A stretch of DNA of 64,000 nt from Acidobacteriaceae bacterium (GCA_031296325.1 JARLFY010000018.1:25716-89715); one strand, 5' to 3'. Shown: positions 17,477 to 25,571, numbered from the stretch's first letter. Made by a program: numbers and translations. Notes: generated by a model from the sequence alone, not told the origin.

Positions 17477-18288
17477 CCAATTAACTCCCAAATGCGTGAA
17501 TCTGGAACGAAGGTCAGACGCCGAACCGGAACCGTTTGCACCAGATTGCATACGGAGTCGAAGACGTGACCCACCAATTCCGTATCGTGGGCGAAGAAAA
17601 GCACGCTCTCCATTACTGCACGAACGGCGTCGGCCTCGCTTATTGGATCGATTCGGTTCTCCGGTCCCTGACGAAGCAGATAAACGGCCGCCAGCGGCGC
17701 ACGCACCTTGTCTCCATGCTGTGCGAGTTCCCCTGAAAACGGGGTTCCGAAGGCGATATATCCATCTCCTTCGCGGCGGATATAGGAGATTTCGTCGGTC
17801 AGCAAAGTAGCGTCCGCTGGCGCAAGCCGCGAGATTGTGGTCTTTCCGGCTCCAGAGACTCCGGCGAAGAGGAACGCCCGCCCATTGCGCACCACGCTTG
17901 CCGAATGCACCAACAAGCCGCCCTGTTTGGCCAGAATCAGCGAATGCACGATGCGAAACGCCGCGTCGATCGCGTAGGGAGCGGCGGTCTGCCGTATGCG
18001 CCCATGGCGCAGGTCCGAATCCAGCTCAGCGTGGAAGTCTCCACGCTCCAGAACCCACCGGCCCTGCTCAAAACGAACGCTGAGATCTTCGTCTGGATCG
18101 ATTGCGCCAGAGAGGCTGGCGGAAGAAACAATCTCCACCTCAAATTTGAAGACAGGCTTTGCCGTCGGATTCACATAAACGCCGTAACGCTTCTCTAGAA
18201 TCTCGACAAACTCCGGGCTGGTGGTGCGAACCAGAATCGGCATGGAACCGATTTCTACGACGACATCTTGCGCAGTTGCAGCGATCAT
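17473..18288 (-). CDS. HPr kinase-like protein (HprK C-terminal domain family)
   Basis: A 271-residue protein with the HprK-type P-loop GVSGAGKT at residues 143-150, a preceding LLVHSASVV strand and a downstream LLTDEISYI segment. The N-terminal ~100 residues are not the HPr regulatory domain. Homologues in lasso-peptide clusters phosphorylate a precursor's C-terminal serine; the precursor here ends in Ser, which makes the same role plausible. The start overlaps the peptidase stop by one base (TGATG) with GGGGAGG just upstream. The stop overlaps the pqqD start. Standard HprK/HPr carbon regulation is unlikely in this context. Confidence 0.85.
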   Translation of the reverse strand: MIAATAQDVVVEIGSMPILVRTTSPEFVEILEKRYGVYVNPTAKPVFKFEVEIVSSASLSGAIDPDEDLSVRFEQGRWVLERGDFHAELDSDLRHGRIRQTAAPYAIDAAFRIVHSLILAKQGGLLVHSASVVRNGRAFLFAGVSGAGKTTISRLAPADATLLTDEISYIRREGDGYIAFGTPFSGELAQHGDKVRAPLAAVYLLRQGPENRIDPISEADAVRAVMESVLFFAHDTELVGHVFDSVCNLVQTVPVRRLTFVPDSRIWELIG

Positions 18289-18776
18289 CAACCTCCCCAC
18301 AGCAGAGTGTTTCTTCTTTTCAGTCTTCCCAGGCGAAGCAGGAGTCGAACGCAAAGTTCCGAGCGTTGCAAGATTCGGGATACGACGCCATTTCTCCAAA
18401 CGGGAGTGAGGGCGACCGGACGACCGTCTCGGATGATGGAGACCACCGCACCCAGAACTTCATCGCGTCGGAAAGGGAGATCGTCGTGCGGGAGCGAATC
18501 GCCCTGCGTGACGAAGAGATCGCCCCGTTGCTCAACCAATCTGTGGGCTACAAACGCCTGATTGCGATAGCACAAGACCTGTTCGCCGGGAAGAAGTTGC
18601 TCCGCGCATTGCTTGCGAACGGTAAGAATATCTCCAGGCCACACCGAGGGGAGCATACTGGTTCCCGTGACCTTCAAACGGACTTCTCCGAATTGGCGGA
18701 GAGCTTCGACCGCCAGATCACGCTTGGCTGCCTCGTGAACCTCTCCGACCCGATCCATCGAATTACATCTTTCCAT
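18288..18776 (-). CDS. S24/S26-type peptidase, Sec11/SipW-like Ser-His form, soluble
   Basis: A 162-residue predicted serine peptidase. The nucleophile is S40 in GTSMLPSVWPGD, and AHRL (H78) plus TQGDSLPHDD match the Ser-His arrangement of Sec11/SipW enzymes rather than the Ser-Lys dyad. No transmembrane helix is apparent, so it probably works in the cytoplasm or at the membrane face. The start is uncertain: ATG at 18776 (preceded by GGTGA) or ATG at 18758. An earlier GTG frame would overlap a hairpin behind the precursor gene. The position between precursor and HprK suggests leader removal, unproven. Confidence 0.78.
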   Translation of the reverse strand: MERCNSMDRVGEVHEAAKRDLAVEALRQFGEVRLKVTGTSMLPSVWPGDILTVRKQCAEQLLPGEQVLCYRNQAFVAHRLVEQRGDLFVTQGDSLPHDDLPFRRDEVLGAVVSIIRDGRPVALTPVWRNGVVSRILQRSELCVRLLLRLGRLKRRNTLLWGG

Positions 18777-18802
18777 CCATTCACCGCCTACGTTGCAGGT
18801 CT

Positions 18803-18834
18803 GCCCGTCCAGTGACAAGCGCCGCTGGACGGGC
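18803..18834 (-). other. Hairpin between precursor gene and peptidase gene
   Basis: GCCCGTCCAG and CTGGACGGGC form a perfect 10-bp stem with a 12-base loop. It lies after the precursor stop and before the next gene. There is no following T-run. In RiPP operons a stem-loop here often protects the precursor mRNA or limits read-through so that precursor exceeds enzymes. Confidence 0.6.
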
Positions 18835-18848
18835 TACGACCAGCCGAA

Positions 18849-19013
18849 CTAAGACAACTTGCGGTTTGAATGGCACCCAGATTGCGTAGAGGTCACCTTT
18901 CCGCAGCTCAGAGCGCTGGTTTCAAAGACGCTCTCGAAGCGAAAAGCCGGTTTCAGATAAGGCGCCTTACTGGCTGGTTCCTGTGCGGCATTGGATTGTT
19001 CGGTCTTGTTCAT
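18849..19013 (-). CDS. Putative RiPP precursor peptide
   Basis: A 54-residue peptide with no recognised family. The polar leader contains YLKPAFRFESVFETSAL (19-35), whose Y, P and F at +0, +3 and +5 match the YxxPxL motif by which PqqD-like proteins recognise lasso precursors. The tail begins CGK and has Cys37 and Cys47, several Ser/Thr, and ends RKLS, a C-terminal serine. AAGGAG lies 9 nt before the ATG at 19013; an ATG at 19019 is only 3 nt from it. It sits 49 nt after the propeller gene and is followed by a 10-bp hairpin. Precursor identity is inferred from context. Confidence 0.75.
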   Translation of the reverse strand: MNKTEQSNAAQEPASKAPYLKPAFRFESVFETSALSCGKVTSTQSGCHSNRKLS

Positions 19014-19062
19014 CGTCATAATCTCCTTCTTAGTCAGAGGCTGAAAAGCCCGTTTCCATTGC

Positions 19063-21021
19063 CTAGAACTGCGATGTCTGGATGGCGTTGAAGGCAGCGC
19101 CAGTATTCGAGGTAGAACACAGGTTCGTGGCTGTTCCGTTGAGCTGCATGAAGTACATCTGGGAGGCTCCAACCTCCGACCCGGACGGAACCGAGTTGTC
19201 GATAACGATTCCACCGGTTCCGAAACAATTGTTCTGATTGGCCTCCGCCAGATACTGGGCATAGACGGGGGCGCCAGAACTGACGTTATAAGACAGAACG
19301 CAGATACTGCCGGTACCTTGCGCACAACTGCCAATCCCCGACTTGGCGTCCAGAATGGAAAAGAAGATGTAGTCTTTCCCGGTTGTCGTTTTGCCGCCCG
19401 AGACGGCGCATGCGCTTCCCGCACCATTACAGAACTCGGTTACCGGAGAAGGATATACCGGGTTAGTTTGGTTGATTACCGTAGAGACGGAAGTTCCCAT
19501 CGCCGACGCGGCTCCAATTGGAATTCGGTAAAGAATGCCGCCGCCAGTAGCCCCGGCGTTGGCGACTACATAGAGGTTTCCGGCCACCCCTCCGGTGGAG
19601 GAGTAATAAATGTTGTCAAAGTCGCCATCAAACAACATCATTGTGCCTGTTCCGAGAGCCTTTAATGTTCCCGAACCACTGGTAAACGATGTGGCGAATT
19701 GATAGACGGCATTGTTACTCCCAGAATTGTGCCCAACGAAAACGTAGACTTTTCCGGCGGCGGAGTCCACCAACGGAGCGTCGTAGATTCCGTAGGTGCT
19801 GCCAGAGGCCAGACCACTCGACGTACCGCGAATAGCCCCGGAACTGGTTACAGAGTAGAGATAACCGGCAGTGCTGCCTACGAAGATGTATCCGGTGGTC
19901 GGATCGTAAACGGGAGAGGCCAGTAACTTCGCGTTAGTACCAAGATTGAGAGGGTTCCCCTCGGCGGGGGTTCCGTTAAACACCCCTGTGAACGAGTGCA
20001 GAGTGCCACCGTCATCGCCGACCCACATCTTGTCATCCGCGTAGTCATAGTATGGCGCCGACCAGGTGTCGTTCTGCGCTACGGACGAATACATCAGCGG
20101 GATCTGAGTCATGCAGGGAGCCGTGCAGTTGCGATAGAGAGCGAGGGTGGTATTGTTCGTGGTGGTGTTCAGGGATACTACGGAAGAGCTGGCTTTCCAC
20201 TTGAGAAGCACCAGGCTGGCAGCGCTGCCGGTGGTCTGAATAAACGCCACCTGCGTACCATCCAGAGAGAGCACGGGAGAGGTCTTCACCAAGGCGCTGT
20301 TGGCGGTCGTGGAGTTGTAAGCAAAGGCGGTGTTAAAGGCCCAGTAGGTGCTGGGGACAGCTCCGCCACTCGTTCCGGCGCCGCAGCCTGTGCCAGAGGG
20401 GCCGGATGTTCCGTAGAGTTCGTTGTAGGCCAGAATCGTCGGCTGGGTCGTCGTCGCTCCCGCCGTACCCGTCGGGTAAACCACGTAATCCGAGGTGCAA
20501 CTGGCGGCCGTGGTGGAGAAGTTGTTGTAGGAGAACTTTGCCGGATAGGCGTTGGGATTAACCTGCCCCGTCGTACTGATTAATTTGCTCCAGTCCTTAT
20601 GGATGGCTGTCGATGTCGAGGGATCCTTTACATTTTGCAGCGGCAGGATCGGGCGCTTGGACGGATCCCTGCGCATCTGCTGTAGAGCATAACGAGTGCT
20701 GTGCAGCACGGCCTGCGATTGGGCATCCTTTTCCTTTGCTTCCTCTCCCTTCAGACCAAGCTCAGCCGCCGTTGCGGGAGCGGAAAAAACCAGGCGGTGG
20801 TGCGTCCAGTCCGTGGGTGTCCCCGTCGTTATGACTGGCTCGGACTGCCCCAGAGCCGAGACCGTCGTCGCGGTCAGCAGCAGTGCGGTCAAAAAACAAT
20901 AAACTCTACGGGAGGACTTCGATCCGTTTTTGTGTTGCGGAACAGTCAGTCCAACGCTTTGCAGCGAATCGGACACCACTTCAAATTGACTACAGGCGTT
21001 TGCGCAGAGTATAGATTCCAT
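19063..21021 (-). CDS. Exported beta-propeller protein (PQQ/WD-like repeats)
   Basis: A ~652-residue protein. After a 30-residue charged stretch, SRRVYCFLTALLLTATTVSALGQ looks like a signal peptide. The rest consists of Gly/Ser/Thr-rich blade repeats, with strings such as TGYIFVGSTAGYLYSV and AAGKVYVFVGHNSG typical of PQQ-like propellers. No PQQ-binding residues or enzyme motif could be assigned. Starts at 21021 or 21063 are possible; a shorter start nearer the signal peptide cannot be excluded. It is the first gene of the minus-strand run and ends just before the precursor. Binding or display of the product is possible; the function is unknown. Confidence 0.72.
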   Translation of the reverse strand: MESILCANACSQFEVVSDSLQSVGLTVPQHKNGSKSSRRVYCFLTALLLTATTVSALGQSEPVITTGTPTDWTHHRLVFSAPATAAELGLKGEEAKEKDAQSQAVLHSTRYALQQMRRDPSKRPILPLQNVKDPSTSTAIHKDWSKLISTTGQVNPNAYPAKFSYNNFSTTAASCTSDYVVYPTGTAGATTTQPTILAYNELYGTSGPSGTGCGAGTSGGAVPSTYWAFNTAFAYNSTTANSALVKTSPVLSLDGTQVAFIQTTGSAASLVLLKWKASSSVVSLNTTTNNTTLALYRNCTAPCMTQIPLMYSSVAQNDTWSAPYYDYADDKMWVGDDGGTLHSFTGVFNGTPAEGNPLNLGTNAKLLASPVYDPTTGYIFVGSTAGYLYSVTSSGAIRGTSSGLASGSTYGIYDAPLVDSAAGKVYVFVGHNSGSNNAVYQFATSFTSGSGTLKALGTGTMMLFDGDFDNIYYSSTGGVAGNLYVVANAGATGGGILYRIPIGAASAMGTSVSTVINQTNPVYPSPVTEFCNGAGSACAVSGGKTTTGKDYIFFSILDAKSGIGSCAQGTGSICVLSYNVSSGAPVYAQYLAEANQNNCFGTGGIVIDNSVPSGSEVGASQMYFMQLNGTATNLCSTSNTGAAFNAIQTSQF

Positions 21022-21227
21022 CAGACTGAATTTCTCCCTTTTGGCCCAGACTACAAAGAACACACAACGAGGAACTAAATTGCATTTCGTCGCCTAATCG
21101 ACTAAAAACCTTATAGGTATTCCCTGGAGGCGAAGGCCGGAGATAGACTCCTCCTCTACTCGCCTCGATTTCGGCTCTGCTTATGAGCCAGACTAGCATA
21201 GCTACGAAGCACAACTGTACTCGTTAG

Positions 21228-21315
21228 CAACACTTTAACGCATATCGGTATAGCTAGTACGACTTAAAGAAAAACTACCATCTCCCATATCTGCTTACAA
21301 CACTTTTATGCATTA
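21228..21315 (+). promoter_or_regulatory. Two related 18-bp direct repeats upstream of the nucleotidyltransferase gene
   Basis: CAACACTTTAACGCATAT (21228-21245) and CAACACTTTTATGCATTA (21298-21315) match at 14 of 18 positions, 70 bp apart. They occupy the divergent intergenic region between the propeller gene and the nucleotidyltransferase gene. The second ends 9 bp before the latter's first ATG. They may be paired regulator sites or promoter cores. Confidence 0.35.
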
Positions 21316-21323
21316 CAGTAAGA

Positions 21324-22565
21324 ATGAAATTGCTCTCGTTGCAGCCTTGCAGCTTTCTCTCTGTGGGCAAAATCAGAAGGAACTGGATCGTCGTGCCTGA
21401 CTGCGCTGTGCCAAACTCGATCCAATTGCTTCTCCACTGCGCCCGTGGCGGCAACGCTGACCGTGATGGCGTTCGAGAGTTGGCCCGAGAGATCGCGGAT
21501 TGGGATGCCCTGACCACGGCTGCGGAGTACCACGGATTAACGGCTCTGCTCTGCCGTTTACTGGAAGAGTCCTGTCCCGATCTGGTTGCGCAGGATGTGG
21601 CCAGCCTCCTCCGCAAGGACTACCGCGACTCCGCCGCGCGCAACCTGATTCTGACCTCGCAGATGTTCTCTCTGGTTGATCTGTTTCAGGCCAAGGGCGT
21701 CAACGTGCTGGCGCTCAAAGGCCCCGTTTTGGCCGAACTGCTCTATCCAGACCCCGTGCTGCGCCCTTTTTCGGATCTGGATCTTCTGGTGCGCAAGCAG
21801 GACGTGGCACACGCCTCGTCGATTCTCGCGCAGGAGGGATACGCCCTCAGTCCCCATTTGGCGCGCCTGTCGCTGCGCACTCTGCTGCGCCTCAACTACG
21901 CGTTGCTCTTCCGCCATGGACGCGGGGCGTATGTGGATCTTCAATGGGAGGTTGGCCCATCCGACTATCCCTTCCGCTTTGATATGGAAATCCTGTGGCG
22001 CTCGTCGAGCCAGACTCGGATCGACGGGCGAGAGGTTGCATGCCTCTCGCCGGAGAGTCTGCTGCTGTATCTGTGCGTGCACGGAACGAAACACATGTGG
22101 TCGCGTCTGCTGTGGATGGGAGATGTCGCCAGATTGGTGCGGACGCCCCTGAATTGGCCAGAAGTTTTGGCCCTCGCAGCAGAGGCAAAGTGCAGCAGGC
22201 CGCTCTTGTTGGGCCTGTTGCTGGCGCACGAATTGCTGGAGGCTCCCCTTCCCGAAGAGGTTCTGCAACTCGCTCTCTCCACTCAGGCCGTTCAATTGCG
22301 GGCAACTCAGGCGACCCGGCGACTGCTGTGTGCCCAGCCTTCCGAACCACGAAGCTGGGAGTTTACAGTCTTTAACGCTCGAATGGCGGAACGGAGTTGG
22401 GAGAAGGTGCGGCACTGCGCTTCGATGCTCAAGGCTCCAACGGAATGGGAGTTGGAAATACTGCCTCTGCCTGAGAGATTGTTCTTCCTCTACTATCCCG
22501 TGCGTCTAGCGCGGATCGCTCTAAAGTACGGATCACGCCTGACCCAGCGTCTGCCCCATAAATAA
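21324..22565 (+). CDS. Nucleotidyltransferase family protein (NTP_transf_5 type)
   Basis: A 413-residue protein of the uncharacterised nucleotidyltransferase family found beside PqqD, HPr-kinase-like and lasso genes. The signature LKGPVLAELLYPDPVLRPFSDLDLLV (131-156) includes the SDLDLLV strand expected to hold the metal-binding Asp pair. A helical C-terminal half follows (CVHGTKHMW segment). It could transfer a nucleotide to the RiPP product or to a phospho-group made by the kinase. Start choice: ATG at 21324 has a weak site, while GTG at 21393 has AAGGA upstream. It is divergent from the main run and likely shares its control region. Confidence 0.82.
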   Translation: MKLLSLQPCSFLSVGKIRRNWIVVPDCAVPNSIQLLLHCARGGNADRDGVRELAREIADWDALTTAAEYHGLTALLCRLLEESCPDLVAQDVASLLRKDYRDSAARNLILTSQMFSLVDLFQAKGVNVLALKGPVLAELLYPDPVLRPFSDLDLLVRKQDVAHASSILAQEGYALSPHLARLSLRTLLRLNYALLFRHGRGAYVDLQWEVGPSDYPFRFDMEILWRSSSQTRIDGREVACLSPESLLLYLCVHGTKHMWSRLLWMGDVARLVRTPLNWPEVLALAAEAKCSRPLLLGLLLAHELLEAPLPEEVLQLALSTQAVQLRATQATRRLLCAQPSEPRSWEFTVFNARMAERSWEKVRHCASMLKAPTEWELEILPLPERLFFLYYPVRLARIALKYGSRLTQRLPHK

Positions 22566-22605
22566 GGATGGGGGGCAGATGGAAGGCCAGCGCCATGTCT
22601 GTGGT

Positions 22606-23628
22606 TCAGGCTGGAGTAAGGCGCGGCTTTGGCGCTTGGCTCTGCGGCTTTGACGCTTCGAGGGCGTGGGCCAAGGCGAAGTAGCGTTGGGCGCGGGAGA
22701 CGTCCTGGGTGATCTGGGCGAGGAGAGATTTCGGGCTGGAGAAGCGGCGCTCGTGACGCAGGCGGCGCAGGAAGGTCAGGCGGAGCGGGGTCTGCCGGGT
22801 GAGGGCCTGCGCGCCTTCGAGTGGGTGGAAGTTGAGCAGGTGCGACTCTACGGCGAAGGAGTCCGGGCCGAAGGTGGGGCGGTTGCCAATGTTGGTGACG
22901 GCCTGAAAGGTTTCGGCGTGAGGGGTTCCGTGGCCGACCTCGAGCGTGGTGACGTAGACGCCGTGGGCGGGAAGAATCTCGACATAGGGGGCGAGGTTGA
23001 TGGTGGGGACGGCGTGGCGGGTGCCGAAGCCACGGCCTGAGGCGGGAGTGCTGTCGATGGCGAAGGGGCGACCGAGCAGGACGCGGGCCAGACTGACGTT
23101 GCCCGAGGCGATGATGCGACGGATGCGGCTCGACGAAATGGAGTTGCCACGCAGGCTGCGCGGGGCGTAGACGATGACGTTGAAGCCAAGCTCGCGGCCC
23201 AGAGATTCAAGGCTGTCGGGGCCGGTTACGGCGGCCTCGGCGTGATGCCCAAAGCGGAAGTTCTCTCCCTCGTGGATCTCGACGGCGTGGACGGCTTTGA
23301 CCAGAACGCGGGTGGCGAAGTCGCGCGCAGGCATGTGGCGGAGGGCGTCGGTGAAGGGAAGGACGAGTGCTGCGTCGATGCCGGTGGCGGCGAGGTACTC
23401 CAGCTTGCCCGCGAGGCTGGTGATGAGATGATGCGGACGCTCCGGCGTGAGGACACGGGCGGGATGCGGGTCGAAGGTGATGGCGAGAGAACGGGCTCCG
23501 AGGAAGCTCGCGCGGGAGATGACCTCGGCGATAACGCCCTGGTGACCCAGATGCACCCCGTCGAAGTTGCCGATGGTGGCAACGGTGGGGAGGACGGGGA
23601 GATCGGCGAGTTGAGTGTAGATGCGCAT
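22606..23628 (-). CDS. ribF: Bifunctional riboflavin kinase / FMN adenylyltransferase
   Basis: Makes FMN and FAD from riboflavin. The adenylyltransferase domain has TIGNFDGVHLGHQ (18-30) and ISSSRIRR. The C-terminal kinase domain has the GRGFGTRHAVPTINLAP segment (family G-x-x-x-G-x-P-T-A/I-N) and GVYVT. The 340-residue length is slightly above the usual 310 because of a Pro/Ala/Lys-rich tail. It converges with the nucleotidyltransferase gene and is not obviously part of the RiPP cluster. No FMN riboswitch is visible upstream. Confidence 0.95.
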   Translation of the reverse strand: MRIYTQLADLPVLPTVATIGNFDGVHLGHQGVIAEVISRASFLGARSLAITFDPHPARVLTPERPHHLITSLAGKLEYLAATGIDAALVLPFTDALRHMPARDFATRVLVKAVHAVEIHEGENFRFGHHAEAAVTGPDSLESLGRELGFNVIVYAPRSLRGNSISSSRIRRIIASGNVSLARVLLGRPFAIDSTPASGRGFGTRHAVPTINLAPYVEILPAHGVYVTTLEVGHGTPHAETFQAVTNIGNRPTFGPDSFAVESHLLNFHPLEGAQALTRQTPLRLTFLRRLRHERRFSSPKSLLAQITQDVSRAQRYFALAHALEASKPQSQAPKPRLTPA

Positions 23629-23694
23629 TTGGTTCTCTTCAAGGGTAATGCAGGCGAGGCATATTGTTGACGGCTCGTTTGAGCGTCAACCATT

Positions 23695-23860
23695 TACGGC
23701 AAAGGCAAAGGCGAGAAGCAGATTCCTCCGCTTCGCTACGGAATGACAAACATAAAGGCTACGGAATGACAAACAAAAACGAGCAACGGCAACAACAGAT
23801 CCCCTTCGGGGATGACAAACGAAGAACTGCTAAATGACAAACGAAGAGGGGGCGGACTGA
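23695..23860 (-). repeat. Clustered fragments of interspersed repeat A
   Basis: AGCAGATTCCTCCGCTTCGC followed by TACGGAATGACAAAC (23716-23751) is a clear minus-orientation A unit. It is followed by a second TACGGAATGACAAAC, a CAGATCCCCTTCGGGGATGA variant and another AAATGACAAACGAAG fragment. Stacked partial copies suggest repeated insertion or slippage in this 269-bp gap. Confidence 0.65.
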
Positions 23861-23897
23861 CAATTCAAAAGGTTTCGGATAAATCAACATGGATAGC

Positions 23898-24737
23898 TCA
23901 GGAGGGTGGCTCGATCGGCGCGGGTGGTTGCGGGTCGATGTCGAAGGTGATTTGCAGGCCGTCGTGGGCGAGGCGGATGTGGGGAGGCAGCGCGGCGTTG
24001 GTGGGAGCGTGATCCAGACCATGCGAGATGTGGGTGAAGTAGGCGCGGCGCGGTTGGAGCCGCTCGACGATGGCGATGGAGTTGGCCAGATGCGAGTGCG
24101 TGGGGTGTGGCTCGATGCGAAGAGCGTCGAGGATCAGGACGTCGAGATCGGCGAGCAGAGGATAGCTCTCGTCGGGCAGGCTGCTGAGATCGGTGAGGTA
24201 GGCCGCGGAGCCGAAGCGGTAGCCGGTGATGCGCTGGCGACCATGGTTGACTGGGATGCGCTGGAAACGGACTCCGAAGAGGTCTACCGCCGCGCCGGGC
24301 GTGGATGGGATGCGGTGCAGGGCGACATGGGCGCTGGTGGGGTAACGGTGGGTGGAGCGCGTGTCGAAGGTGTAGTCGAAGATGCGCTCGATGGTCTCGG
24401 CGGTGGGTTCGTCGGCGTAGAGGGGAAGGCCCTCGGCGTTGTGAAAGCTGAGGGGGCGGAGGTCGTCCATGCCGAGGATGTGGTCGGCGTGGCCGTGGGT
24501 GTAGAAGACCGCGTCGAGGCGGCGGATGCCCTCGCGCACCGCTTGAGCGTGGAAGTCCGGGCCGGTGTCGAGGACAACGTTGCGCCCATCCCATTGCAGC
24601 AGGACGGAGGGACGGGTGCGACGGTTGTGCGCGTCTCCCTGCGGCGAGACCGCAGAGGCGCAGACGGCACAGTCACAGCCGAGCGTGGGAACGCCCATTG
24701 ATGTGCCGGTACCGAGAAAGGTTAAGGTGGCTTGCAT
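23898..24737 (-). CDS. MBL-fold metallo-hydrolase (PhnP-like)
   Basis: A 279-residue metallo-beta-lactamase-fold phosphodiesterase-like enzyme. The metal site THGHADH is at 80-86, with a further conserved DALR and HGLDH histidine region near the C-terminus. The CDCAVC motif (21-26) is the zinc-binding feature of PhnP and related cyclic-phosphate or LipB-linked MBL proteins. A PhnP-like phosphodiesterase activity is likely but no phn operon is nearby. No clear ribosome site precedes the ATG. It is flanked by repeats on both sides. Confidence 0.85.
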   Translation of the reverse strand: MQATLTFLGTGTSMGVPTLGCDCAVCASAVSPQGDAHNRRTRPSVLLQWDGRNVVLDTGPDFHAQAVREGIRRLDAVFYTHGHADHILGMDDLRPLSFHNAEGLPLYADEPTAETIERIFDYTFDTRSTHRYPTSAHVALHRIPSTPGAAVDLFGVRFQRIPVNHGRQRITGYRFGSAAYLTDLSSLPDESYPLLADLDVLILDALRIEPHPTHSHLANSIAIVERLQPRRAYFTHISHGLDHAPTNAALPPHIRLAHDGLQITFDIDPQPPAPIEPPS

Positions 24738-24777
24738 TGGCCAAAGTGATGCTACACGAACGTTTATGGGGATCCGA

Positions 24778-24817
24778 GCGAAATACGGGGATTCTTCGCT
24801 GCGCTCAGAATGACATT
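24778..24817 (-). repeat. Interspersed repeat unit A
   Basis: GCGAAATACGGGGATTCTTC followed by GCTGCGCTCAGAATGACATT, a reverse-orientation A unit between the DUF1844 gene and the MBL gene. Confidence 0.75.
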
Positions 24818-24875
24818 TCTTATACGAAGGTCGATCCGCACCGGATCGACCTTACTTCCATTCCCAGCGCGAAAA

Positions 24876-25571
24876 CTAGCGGACGATGGTGGGGCGACCG
24901 GGAGGGATGGGGCCTGCTCCGGGGGGCGGCGGCTGGCGGCTGGCGGCAGAGCGGGTGAGGGCCTGCGTGACCTCCAGGAAGCCCATGCGAATCTCAAAGA
25001 GAGAGGTGTCGAGCAGGCGGGTCTCCTGCTCAGTGAGGTTGCCGCGAGTCTTCTCGGCGATGACGGCGAGCATGTCGATGCTCTGGCGCGCTCCCATCAG
25101 GTCGATCTTGGGTTGCTGGCCGGGCTGGGTGTTTCCGCCAAGCTGAATGATTGCAGTCATATAGATGGACTGGACGATCTGCGCGAAGCTCATGGCGGGC
25201 GGGTGATCCATGCCGGGATTGGCGGCGCGGACGGCGGTCTCCAAGTGATCGGTGGTCGCCTTGTAGGCGGCGTGGGCCTGCTCCATCTCGCTGGCCGTGG
25301 GCGGCGGCGGAAGGTTGGGATTTACTGCGGAGGGTTCTGCTGGCTGTTCGGAAGGCTCGGGAGCGGCGTGGGGAGACTTGAACTCGATCGGCTCGGCGGC
25401 GTGGTGCGAGGTCTCCGACGGCACAGCACTTTCAACCGGCGCGGAGGCTGCGCGGGGCTCGCGGGCGGGCGAGGGATCGGCGTCTGGACGGGGTGTTCCA
25501 TCGGAGGTGAACTTGCGGCGGTCGGTGACGACGAAGGGCTTGTTGCTTTCGGGCTTGGTGTATTCGGACAT
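24876..25571 (-). CDS. DUF1844 family protein
   Basis: A 231-residue protein. The first ~125 residues are Pro/Ala/Glu-rich and probably disordered. The C-terminal part (YMTAIIQLGGNT, KIDLMGARQSIDMLAVIAEKT, RGNLTEQETRLLDTSLFEIRM) matches the DUF1844 helical domain found in Acidobacteria and other phyla. Function unknown. GGAAAGAG precedes the ATG at about 9 nt. Its neighbour in the same direction is ygfZ. Confidence 0.85.
   Translation of the reverse strand: MSEYTKPESNKPFVVTDRRKFTSDGTPRPDADPSPAREPRAASAPVESAVPSETSHHAAEPIEFKSPHAAPEPSEQPAEPSAVNPNLPPPPTASEMEQAHAAYKATTDHLETAVRAANPGMDHPPAMSFAQIVQSIYMTAIIQLGGNTQPGQQPKIDLMGARQSIDMLAVIAEKTRGNLTEQETRLLDTSLFEIRMGFLEVTQALTRSAASRQPPPPGAGPIPPGRPTIVR

Noticed and set aside
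15983..22565. Lasso peptide cluster
   Set aside because: Leader motif, PqqD-like, HPr-kinase-like and nucleotidyltransferase genes fit, but no transglutaminase-like B2 protease or asparagine-synthetase-like cyclase is present, and a radical SAM/SPASM enzyme is.
22606..23628. FMN riboswitch before ribF
   Set aside because: The upstream region consists of interspersed repeat fragments and shows no conserved RFN-element features.
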